A stretch of DNA of 5,683 nt, from NCBI GenBank assembly GCA_026389055.1, contig JAPLIO010000198.1, positions 1 to 5,683 on the forward strand, in the 5' to 3' direction. Below the pieces are notes generated by a model that worked only from the letters and a program-made list of their open reading frames with translations, had not been told where the DNA came from and ran no database searches. The position numbers and the translations under genes were made by a program. This document shows positions 1 to 5,683 of the stretch, one piece after another. Each line of letters opens with the position of its first letter. Position 1 is the first letter of the stretch. The DNA is from Candidatus Melainabacteria bacterium. GTDB taxonomy: Bacteria; Cyanobacteriota; Vampirovibrionia; Vampirovibrionales; JAJTHC01.

Positions 1-3000
1 AGCCTGCTTGGCAAACCCAAAGAACAAGGTTTCATAAGCTAACCGAGCCGCATGGTTTTTAGTGTATTGCCAGTTGTAACCCAAGTTACCATAAGCCTGG
101 TTTTTGGTGTTTTTAGCCACATTTTCACCATCAATCCAAGCAAAATCATAACCCATGTTAGCGTCAAAATTATGCCAAGGGCCTAAGTTAATTTCACCAA
201 AAACCGAATTTTCACGAACTTGACCCACCAATTGGTTAGCCAGTAAACCCCGTGAAGGTTTAATACCCGCATAAGAAAGGAAGCTGGTTTCAAACGGAGA
301 CCGACGCATACCAGCCTGTAGTTTTACTTTATCATGGGCTTGGTATTGTAACCGAGCTTGATAAGTAAAGTTAGACGTTTTACTTTGGGTAAATTCTGTA
401 ACAGACCCATCACCATCAAACAATAAACGGTCTGCTAATTGCCATGTTAAACCGCCACTGTATTGATGAGCCGCAGTAGAAATACCCAAGCCGCCTAATT
501 TAGGTTGGGAAAACCTGCGTAACGCATACCCACCCCGTAACCGAACGGTTGGTGTTAGCATGAAGCTAACTTGGCTAGGAAATGCCCACTGACGTAAGGC
601 ATTGGTAGATTTATCGCCCTTTTGGGTGGAATACAAGAAGCCTGTACGGAACGAAGGACGCATGAGCTGGTTTACTTCCGTTTCAATGCCAGCCAATTTA
701 TCTAAGTAGTTTAAATCGCCTCTGGCACCCACTTGGTTGCCTACAGCTGGGTCTTCATCGGCAATAATGCGTTGAGCATACCCTGTTTGAACACCGACAG
801 TGGTTTGACCATTCAGCAATTCATCCTGCTGGGGTTGGGTATACTTACTACGAATTACCGTAGAAACTTCCGCTTGACCAGGGGCTAAATCCTGCATCAC
901 ATCTAGCTTGTCTTCCAAAGCTTTCACTTGTTTTTCAGTATCGCTTTGCATCGCCTTAAGGGCTTGCATTGCTCTATCAAAATCCGCCGTATCAGTAGCC
1001 GTAGAAGCAATCTGAGTAGGTGCTACAACCGTTGCTTTAGTGGCAGTAACCGTATCGGTTTCTGCCTCATCCCAAATCGTATCTGCATACCCTTGAACTT
1101 CGTCGGTGCTAGCACTTAACAACGCATCGGTTTCAGGTAACACAGAAGAAGAATGATAAGGGTCCACCTCTCCTTCTTCAGCGGGCAGTGTGTGGGTTGG
1201 AATAGGCATTTCACCCACGGGGTTATTGCCCATACTTCTGCCTTCTTGAATTAAATTCAACGCTTTATCATATCTGCCAATGGCTTTGTAAGCTTCTGCC
1301 AGGGTGGCATTCACTTCTGCATCGTTCGGGAATTTCGCTTTGGCTTCTAATAAATACTGTTTAGCCTTCAATGGGTAGCCAGACCATAAGTAAGCCTGCC
1401 CCTTGCCTAACAACGCCTCTTTACTATCAGGGTTTGTAGCTAAAATAGCGTCAAACGCCTTAATGGCCTGAGAAGGTTTACCCGTAGATGCCAACAACCT
1501 TGCCTGTGCTAATTTAATTTCAGCATCTTCAGGATGAGTAGCCGCCAAGGTTTCAATTAAAGCAGCTGCTTTGTTGCGTAAGCGTCTATCGCTAACGGAA
1601 GATAACATTTGGGCATATTCTAACGTAAACCGAGTATCCTTCTCATATTGTGGGGCCAATTCTTGGTACAACGCAAATGCCCGTTCATAATCTGGCGTGG
1701 CAGATTTATCTTGCCAAAAGGCTCTTGCTTCAGCCAGCCTAGCACCCTTGCTTTGTGGATAAGCTGAGGCTAATTCGTTATACAACGCCGTATTTCTGCG
1801 TTTAGCTTGGTGCCAAGCCAATACGTCATCCAGTTTTTCGGTATAAGCTTGTGCCTTAGCATGGTTGGCTTGGGCTAACTGCAAGAAGGTTTGAAGCGAT
1901 TCATCGCGAGTTGCCTCGTTCCAAGAAAGAAACTCCGCATAACCGCCCAATATAGTCGCATCATTGGGGAAGCTTTTTAGTGCCGTAGCAAAACCCGCTC
2001 TAACATCCGCATCAGGCTTATTGGCAGAAGATTTTAAGAAATCAACCAACTCCTGTTTCGCTTTGCCTGAATTATCTCGTTCAGCAGCATACGTGAAGAA
2101 GTTGATTGCATCATCAAATCTGCCCGGTGTATCCGCATAAAGCCTTGCCAAACGAAGTGCTACACCTGTTTTATCGTCGCCCCGTTTAATGGCTTCACGG
2201 TAGAGCGATTCTATTTTTTGGAAATCCACATTGGCACCCGCCAACCGAGCATCCATCAATAAATCGGCATATTCTACAAGGTTAGCCGTATCTAGCAAGC
2301 CCCGTTGGTATAGTCCATCCATAATTTGGGTGGCTTGGTAATACTCCTTCGTTTTGGCGTAAGCACGGGCTAAGCGTGTACCCACCAAGGTGTTGTCCAC
2401 CGCGTGCTTGCCCAACAAAGAGCTATCTACTTTAATGGTGGTTTTATAATCGCCCAATTCAAACGCCATACCTGAAACGGCATTCAACACGTCTGTATCC
2501 ATGGTAGCCCATTCGCCATTCACACTATCAAGCAAGTTGTGGTAAAGCTCTCTGGCTTTATCATACTGTTTGGCTTTAACCAAGGCGGCTACATAGTTTT
2601 GACGCAAACTTAAAACAGCCCCTGAAGCTTGAGCATTCAAGCGGTTCTCATACAAATCCACCGCTTCTTCAGCACGCCCAGTATAAGTGTACAGTTGAGC
2701 GACAGCTGCCAAGAAAGCTTTATCGTTTTGATAAGACCCAAAAACGGCATCTACCAACGGGGTTGCTTGGGCGTATTTACCCTGCCAAATGTAAAGCTGA
2801 GCCAACTGCTTCGTAGTCACTCTATCGTTCGGGTTATGGGCTAAATACTGGCTATATAATTTAACTGCATGCGGACGCGTTTCGCTCTTCCAGCTATAAA
2901 GTTCGGCTAAATCTTTCAACGCATCTGGCTGATTAGGATTGAGTTGCAACGCTTTTTTGTAAGCAGACATTGCCAAGGCTTGGTTTTTAGCCCCACCTTG

Positions 3001-3237
3001 TTTTTTATAAGCTTTACCTAACCACGCATAAGCACCCGCATTGGTCGGGTTTTGAACAGTCGCTTTTTTGAAGACAGGTAAGGCTTGACCAACCATACCC
3101 TTGTTATAAAGGTTAATGCCATAATTCAAAGCAGAAGGAGCCGCTGCCAATGCTTGGGGCAGTTGTGTCGCTGAAACGCCAATAGTTACAGCCAACAAGG
3201 CATTCAGTAATAAGGTTGAAGATGCTTTAGGGTTCAT
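1..3237 (-). CDS. bcsC: BcsC-like TPR/outer-membrane polysaccharide export protein (partial, C-terminus outside window)
   Basis: The frame is open from ATG 3237-3235 to the window edge, giving 1,079 residues with no stop. BcsC proteins guide a nascent exopolysaccharide (cellulose in the known cases) through the periplasm and out via an outer-membrane barrel. Residues 1-31 form a signal peptide with likely cleavage after Ala-Leu-Ala. Residues ~35-670 are TPR-type helix pairs, for example AYAWLGKAYKKQG and ALKDLAELYSW near the start and ATLAEAYKAIGRYDKAL at ~644-660. Residues ~675-755 are an acidic, Thr/Ser-rich linker, followed by a short coiled coil (~757-782). From ~800 on, alternating aromatic/polar strands fit a BCSC_C barrel. 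The best marker is RRSPFETSFLSYAG (978-991), matching the family's R-P-V-T-x-S-L-L-S-Y-A-G motif. GARGDLNYLDKLAGIE (837-852) also resembles the family. E. coli BcsC has about 1,157 residues, so roughly 80-110 are probably missing. The start is firm: the only upstream in-frame codons before a TAA at 3273-3271 contain no start codon. The domain call is strong; cellulose as the substrate is not shown, because no bcsA or bcsB is in view. Confidence 0.86.
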   Translation of the reverse strand, partial: MNPKASSTLLLNALLAVTIGVSATQLPQALAAAPSALNYGINLYNKGMVGQALPVFKKATVQNPTNAGAYAWLGKAYKKQGGAKNQALAMSAYKKALQLNPNQPDALKDLAELYSWKSETRPHAVKLYSQYLAHNPNDRVTTKQLAQLYIWQGKYAQATPLVDAVFGSYQNDKAFLAAVAQLYTYTGRAEEAVDLYENRLNAQASGAVLSLRQNYVAALVKAKQYDKARELYHNLLDSVNGEWATMDTDVLNAVSGMAFELGDYKTTIKVDSSLLGKHAVDNTLVGTRLARAYAKTKEYYQATQIMDGLYQRGLLDTANLVEYADLLMDARLAGANVDFQKIESLYREAIKRGDDKTGVALRLARLYADTPGRFDDAINFFTYAAERDNSGKAKQELVDFLKSSANKPDADVRAGFATALKSFPNDATILGGYAEFLSWNEATRDESLQTFLQLAQANHAKAQAYTEKLDDVLAWHQAKRRNTALYNELASAYPQSKGARLAEARAFWQDKSATPDYERAFALYQELAPQYEKDTRFTLEYAQMLSSVSDRRLRNKAAALIETLAATHPEDAEIKLAQARLLASTGKPSQAIKAFDAILATNPDSKEALLGKGQAYLWSGYPLKAKQYLLEAKAKFPNDAEVNATLAEAYKAIGRYDKALNLIQEGRSMGNNPVGEMPIPTHTLPAEEGEVDPYHSSSVLPETDALLSASTDEVQGYADTIWDEAETDTVTATKATVVAPTQIASTATDTADFDRAMQALKAMQSDTEKQVKALEDKLDVMQDLAPGQAEVSTVIRSKYTQPQQDELLNGQTTVGVQTGYAQRIIADEDPAVGNQVGARGDLNYLDKLAGIETEVNQLMRPSFRTGFLYSTQKGDKSTNALRQWAFPSQVSFMLTPTVRLRGGYALRRFSQPKLGGLGISTAAHQYSGGLTWQLADRLLFDGDGSVTEFTQSKTSNFTYQARLQYQAHDKVKLQAGMRRSPFETSFLSYAGIKPSRGLLANQLVGQVRENSVFGEINLGPWHNFDANMGYDFAWIDGENVAKNTKNQAYGNLGYNWQYTKNHAARLAYETLFFGFAKQA

Positions 3238-3248
3238 TCTAGCGTTAT

Positions 3249-3255
3249 CTCTTCT
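3249..3255 (-). promoter_or_regulatory. Probable ribosome binding site of the bcsC-like gene
   Basis: AGAAGAG on the minus strand lies 11 nt upstream of the ATG at 3237. It is a modest Shine-Dalgarno match with a longer than usual spacer. No other purine-rich stretch lies closer, and an in-frame stop further upstream leaves this ATG as the only start, so translation may be relatively weak. Confidence 0.45.
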
Positions 3256-3313
3256 ATGGTTGTGGGGGTATTAATAAATAGATTAAAATTGTTGGTTAGC
3301 ACAATACGGCTCG

Positions 3314-3342
3314 TTTATATATAGTATCCTTATTATTAAGAA
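3314..3342 (-). promoter_or_regulatory. Candidate sigma-70-like promoter for the bcsC-like gene
   Basis: Reading the minus strand, TTCTTA (3342-3337) and TATAAA (3319-3314) are separated by exactly 17 nt. The -10 box matches TATAAT at 5 of 6 positions, while the -35 box matches TTGACA at only 3 of 6. Transcription would start near 3307, leaving a leader of about 70 nt. A new promoter is expected here because a strong terminator closes the upstream unit. The surrounding DNA is very AT-rich, so chance matches are likely; weak -35 boxes are often helped by an activator. Confidence 0.35.
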
Positions 3343-3344
3343 TA

Positions 3345-3365
3345 CGGTTTCGTCTAAACCGAAAC
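3345..3365. repeat. Overlapping inverted repeats just upstream of the candidate promoter
   Basis: CGGTTT (3345-3350) and AAACCG (3356-3361) form a perfect inverted repeat with a 5-nt centre. An overlapping second pairing, GTTTCG (3347-3352) with CGAAAC (3360-3365), shares most of the same bases with a 7-nt centre. The element ends 3 bp upstream of the proposed -35 box, a usual place for an activator or operator site. It is too short to be a terminator and has no T-tract. A regulatory role is inferred from position and symmetry only. Confidence 0.4.
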
Positions 3366-3419
3366 AGCCAACAAAAATACTGCTAGTGCATGAGGCTAGT
3401 TAGGTTAATTCATTTAATT

Positions 3420-3440
3420 TATGGAGTGTATGGAGTGTAT
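3420..3440. repeat. Short 9-bp tandem direct repeat
   Basis: TATGGAGTG occurs twice head to tail (3420-3428 and 3429-3437), followed by a further TAT. It lies between the terminator of the upstream unit and the promoter region of the bcsC-like gene. With just over two copies it may be a replication-slippage product or a pair of protein sites; nothing distinguishes these. Confidence 0.5.
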
Positions 3441-3452
3441 AGCTATTCCCAG

Positions 3453-3487
3453 AAAAAAATACGCCATTCAAACTTTGAATGGCGTAT
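3453..3487 (-). terminator. Rho-independent terminator after the exported amidase gene
   Basis: Bases 3459-3472 pair perfectly with 3474-3487, a 14-bp nominal stem centred on 3473; in practice about 11-12 bp close over a small loop. Reading the minus strand, the hairpin is followed directly by seven T residues (complement of 3459-3453). It begins 33 bp after the stop codon of the 3521-4738 gene. The other strand has no T-run after the hairpin, so it terminates leftward transcription only and should separate the bcsC-like gene from the upstream unit. Confidence 0.92.
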
Positions 3488-3520
3488 AAGGTTCAATAAT
3501 ATTTGGAAGAGTAATACCAG

Positions 3521-4738
3521 CTAACAACCATCTGCTTCATTCAATTTTGCCTTAGGGCATAACCCTTTCGGTACTTTAATAGCAGGTGCATCAAAACTAT
3601 TGGCATCAATCGAAATATTATAGTTGGTTACGGATTCGCCTTTTTCATCTTCACCATCATAAAAAGCATGCCTAGCGATGGTAAACAACGTGTTGTTTGG
3701 CAATTGTTGCCAACGGCTCCAGCCTGCTTTAAATTGTTGACCCGCCTTATAAAACTCGTTTAAATTGGTGGGTTCGCTTGCCACAACCACAGCTTCTATC
3801 GCCCCAGATTCAGCTTTTTTCACCTGCATCCAAACATCATTGTTATAAACCGCCAAATAAGTGTAAGTGCCATTACTCATCATCCACGTTTTCCCAATCG
3901 CCCGAACCAACGCTTGATTAGAGGCCTCATTCACTAGCACTTCAGCGGTTTCTACCAGTGAAGGCTGATAAGTAACCAATTTTTGTTGAGCCAGTAACTT
4001 GGCAAAACTATGCCGAAGACTTTCTTCCACTAAGGGGTTGTTAGTGGTCGTCTCATCCAAAATATAGTTCTTACCTAATGTTTTATCCACATCCGTTAAT
4101 AACCAGTGAAACAGCTGTTCAGAATCAGATGGGTGGGGATCTTTAGAAGCATAAGTACTTAACCACGGATGTTGCTTGAGCTTTTGCTGATAAGCCTTTT
4201 GAGGAATGGTAATACCCCCATTCGCCATAAAATACCAGGTTTCGTTTTCATTGCGAACCACTTTATAGGGATGATTATTGGCTTCCACAACCGAAGTATT
4301 AGGCGATGCTGCCCGAATATGCCCCAAATAAGTGTGCGTTGTTTTAGCCGTAGCTTCAATGGTTTCAGTCAACTGTTTGGTACTTTCAGGCGATTGTACC
4401 CACTGCACATTCCGCCGATAAACCGTATCGGCAGGGTTTTTACCAAAGGCAACCACACCAAAGCCATCGTGGTTTTGATCAGACGAGCCATAAAAATTAT
4501 TCTTAACACTCTGTCCCGCCAGCTGAAACCAAGGGGCTTCCGTTTGGGCTTGGTTGCGTAAACTACGGCTACTGGTGATAAACCGTTCTTGCACATCCGC
4601 CGCATCAGGCTGGGTTTGAACAATTAGTAGTAGCCTGCAAGCAAAGCCAGGTAAGGAAATACCCAAAAATAACGCAACAACAACCACCCATTTCAGCAGG
4701 GGAAAACGAAGAGTAAACTGATTTTTTAAGGTGTTCAT
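3521..4738 (-). CDS. Exported class II glutamine amidotransferase-like Ntn hydrolase (GATase_4/YafJ-type)
   Basis: A complete protein of 405 residues. The family carries a glutaminase-type amidase fold that uses an N-terminal Cys as nucleophile. The fold's landmarks occur in order: Cys34-Arg-Leu-Leu (normally Met-Cys-Arg-Leu-Leu at the N-terminus), DGFGVVAFGK (91-100; family DGWGI), GHIRAAS (139-145), NNHPY (154-158), FMANGGI (170-176; the Asn-Gly usual for the oxyanion hole), SDSEQLFHWLL (204-214) and VVVASEPTN (317-325). No synthetase, synthase or sugar-isomerase domain follows, so it is a stand-alone amidase rather than AsnB, PurF, GltB or GlmS. Unusually, residues 1-33 are a signal peptide ending Pro-Gly-Phe-Ala just before Cys34, so export would expose the nucleophile. 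The only other cysteines are 394 and 405 (the last residue), a possible disulfide. The gene lies 63 bp downstream of an ABC-importer ATPase gene with no terminator between them, suggesting co-transcription. The substrate is unknown. The fold call is strong; extracytoplasmic location is well supported by sequence but inferred. Confidence 0.88.
   Translation of the reverse strand: MNTLKNQFTLRFPLLKWVVVVALFLGISLPGFACRLLLIVQTQPDAADVQERFITSSRSLRNQAQTEAPWFQLAGQSVKNNFYGSSDQNHDGFGVVAFGKNPADTVYRRNVQWVQSPESTKQLTETIEATAKTTHTYLGHIRAASPNTSVVEANNHPYKVVRNENETWYFMANGGITIPQKAYQQKLKQHPWLSTYASKDPHPSDSEQLFHWLLTDVDKTLGKNYILDETTTNNPLVEESLRHSFAKLLAQQKLVTYQPSLVETAEVLVNEASNQALVRAIGKTWMMSNGTYTYLAVYNNDVWMQVKKAESGAIEAVVVASEPTNLNEFYKAGQQFKAGWSRWQQLPNNTLFTIARHAFYDGEDEKGESVTNYNISIDANSFDAPAIKVPKGLCPKAKLNEADGC
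4640..4738 (-). other. Signal peptide of the amidotransferase-like protein, ending at the catalytic Cys
   Basis: Residues 1-33 show a basic N-region (Lys5, Arg11, Lys16), a hydrophobic core from Trp17 to about Leu29 (WVVVVALFLGISL), and the cleavage region Pro30-Gly-Phe-Ala33. Gly at -3 and Ala at -1 suit signal peptidase I cleavage directly before Cys34 (codon 4639-4637). A lipobox reading is possible but poor: the residues before the Cys are P-G-F-A, with Pro at -4 and Gly rather than Leu at -3. Acylation would also block the amino group that an Ntn nucleophile needs. Confidence 0.8.
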
Positions 4739-4750
4739 GGCAGTTGAACA

Positions 4751-4757
4751 CTCCTTT
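4751..4757 (-). promoter_or_regulatory. Ribosome binding site of the amidotransferase-like gene
   Basis: AAAGGAG on the minus strand is a strong Shine-Dalgarno sequence, though its 12-nt spacer to the ATG at 4738 is long. A GTG inside the same stretch is out of frame, so it is not an alternative start. The site lies within the 63-bp gap after the ABC ATPase gene and lets this gene be translated independently. Confidence 0.7.
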
Positions 4758-4801
4758 CTATAATAATAAAATGATGTTTGTGGATAGATTAGCGACAGGC
4801 T

Positions 4802-5683
4802 TCAACAACTGGGTAAGAATGGATGATGGAGGAAACAAGCCACATCATGGGGTGTTGAAGAAACTTCATCGGCTACATTGGGTGAAATCCACGGTAACAA
4901 AGCGGGGCGATGGGTGCTACAAATAGCTGTTAGCACTTGCGGACATCGGGGGGAAAATCGGCAGCCCGAAGGCATATTTGCCAACGTGGGTGGTTGCCCT
5001 GCAATACTGGTTAATTGGGCTTGTCCGCTTTTGGGAACCGCTGCTAATAAGCCATTGGTATAAGGGTGCAACGGCGTACGAAAAACCGCTTCAACAGTCC
5101 CTGTTTCGGCTAAATGCCCTGCATAAAGCACCATCATACGGTCGCACAATTGGGCTACAACGCCTAAATCATGCGTAATTAGCAACACGCTCATTTTAAA
5201 TTCTTTGCGAACATCATCCAATAAATCCAAAATTTGAGCCTGCACGGTAACATCTAACGCCGTGGTGGGTTCATCTGCAATTAACAAACTGGGGTTGCAG
5301 GCTAACGCCATGGCTATCATTACCCGTTGACGCATACCGCCAGAAAATTCATGCGGATACTGGGAAAACCGATCTTTCGCATTGGGGATTTTTACGGCAT
5401 CCAACAGGTCTATCACTTTTTTTTCAATGGCTGATGGGGAAAGTGTTGTGTGTGTTTGCAGTACTTCGGCTATTTGGTTGCCAATGGTGTAAACGGGGTT
5501 TAAGGCAGAAAGCGGGTCTTGCGGAATGAATGCCATTCGGTTGCCCCGCAATTGCCGATACGTTTCGGCATCGAGCGTGGTTAATTCTTTGCCTTCAAAG
5601 CGTACACTGCCAGATAATATGCTGCCGCCTTTGGGTAGCAACCCTAAAATAGCGAGGCTGGTTAAGCTTTTTCCGCACCCAGA
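4802..5683 (-). CDS. Peptide/nickel-type ABC importer ATPase, DppD/OppD family (partial, N-terminus outside window)
   Basis: The reading frame enters at the right edge inside Walker A and ends at TGA 4804-4802, leaving 293 visible residues; about 40 are missing by comparison with the family's usual ~330. It powers import of peptides or similar solutes, normally with a binding protein, two permeases and a second ATPase. Visible motifs, numbered from the first visible residue: SGCGKS (1-6, Walker A), FIPQDPLSALNP (52-63, Q-loop with the family's typical sequence), FSGGMRQR (113-120, signature), LLIADEPTTALD (133-144, Walker B and D-loop), ITHDLG (169-174, switch His171) and HPYTNGLL (206-213), which marks the oligopeptide-transporter C-terminal extension. 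GCRFSPRCP (240-248) and later cysteines give Cys241, 247, 255 and 283, the arrangement reported as an iron-sulfur site in some DppD-type ATPases. All catalytic motifs look intact. The substrate cannot be told from the ATPase. A TTG at 5641 is internal, not the start. Confidence 0.95.
   Translation of the reverse strand, partial: SGCGKSLTSLAILGLLPKGGSILSGSVRFEGKELTTLDAETYRQLRGNRMAFIPQDPLSALNPVYTIGNQIAEVLQTHTTLSPSAIEKKVIDLLDAVKIPNAKDRFSQYPHEFSGGMRQRVMIAMALACNPSLLIADEPTTALDVTVQAQILDLLDDVRKEFKMSVLLITHDLGVVAQLCDRMMVLYAGHLAETGTVEAVFRTPLHPYTNGLLAAVPKSGQAQLTSIAGQPPTLANMPSGCRFSPRCPQVLTAICSTHRPALLPWISPNVADEVSSTPHDVACFLHHPFLPSC

Noticed and set aside
928..1119. A 63-codon plus-strand ORF, and a similar one at 2629-2844
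   Set aside because: Both are antisense to the continuous BcsC-like frame and show no domain or ribosome binding site.
3382..3400. Two direct copies of GCTAGT, 13 bp apart
   Set aside because: Six-base repeats in a short AT-rich region are expected by chance, and there is no matching symmetry or position relative to a promoter.
3238..3420. A c-di-GMP riboswitch in the leader of the BcsC-like gene
   Set aside because: The region is AT-rich and lacks the conserved bases and paired stems of known c-di-GMP aptamers; only the short inverted repeats were found, and they lie upstream of the likely transcription start.
3421..3489. A 22-codon plus-strand ORF (MECMECIAIPRKKY...) starting in the tandem repeat
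   Set aside because: It has no Shine-Dalgarno sequence, its start lies in the 9-bp repeat, and its second half is the terminator hairpin of the opposite strand. Chance ORF.
4169..4561. A 130-codon plus-strand ORF
   Set aside because: It lies wholly inside the amidotransferase-like gene on the other strand, which has conserved motifs throughout; this frame has no recognisable domain.
4637..4651. Lipoprotein lipobox at Cys34 of the amidotransferase-like protein
   Set aside because: The residues before Cys are P-G-F-A, a poor lipobox, and this Cys aligns with the family's catalytic nucleophile, which needs a free amino group. Not fully excluded; noted in the finding on export.
4744..5178. Plus-strand ORFs of 60-66 codons at 4744-4926, 4878-5063 and 4978-5178
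   Set aside because: They run opposite to the ABC ATPase gene, overlap one another in different frames and contain no recognisable motifs.
5639..5641. TTG as the start codon of the ABC ATPase
   Set aside because: The same frame continues upstream to the window edge and encodes the Walker A motif SGCGKS, essential for ATP binding, so the true start is outside the window.

Overview
The window carries three genes, all on the minus strand, so transcription runs from right to left. Two of the three run off the window. The proteins point to a Gram-negative (diderm) bacterium: one is a BcsC-type outer-membrane polysaccharide exporter, one is an exported enzyme with a signal peptide, and one is the ATPase of a peptide/nickel-type ABC importer. 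Base composition looks moderate to slightly AT-rich, with very AT-rich intergenic DNA. I see no reliable marker of a particular genus, and no phage, transposon, CRISPR or RNA gene.

Right part (4802-5683): the C-terminal nine-tenths of a DppD/OppD-type ATPase. The window edge falls inside its Walker A motif. After 63 bp with no terminator comes the middle gene (3521-4738), a complete 405-residue class II glutamine-amidotransferase-like (GATase_4/YafJ-type) Ntn hydrolase. Its N-terminal catalytic Cys-Arg-Leu sits not at residue 2 but at residue 34, immediately after a good signal peptide. Signal-peptide removal would therefore itself expose the nucleophile, giving an extracytoplasmic amidase. 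A strong rho-independent terminator (3453-3487) closes this transcription unit.

Intergenic 3238-3520 (283 bp): terminator, a short 9-bp tandem repeat, overlapping inverted repeats just upstream of a possible promoter, and an AT-rich leader. I see no supported gene there.

Left part (1-3237): the first 1,079 residues of a BcsC-like protein. It has a signal peptide, about 640 residues of TPR-type helical repeats, an unusual acidic/Thr-rich linker with a short coiled coil, and most of a BCSC_C outer-membrane barrel domain. The C-terminal end lies beyond position 1.

Working model (inference): the ABC ATPase and the exported amidase form one unit in which an extracytoplasmic amide or peptide is processed and imported. 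The BcsC-like gene starts a separate unit for exopolysaccharide export. The most unusual item is the exported GATase-like enzyme.
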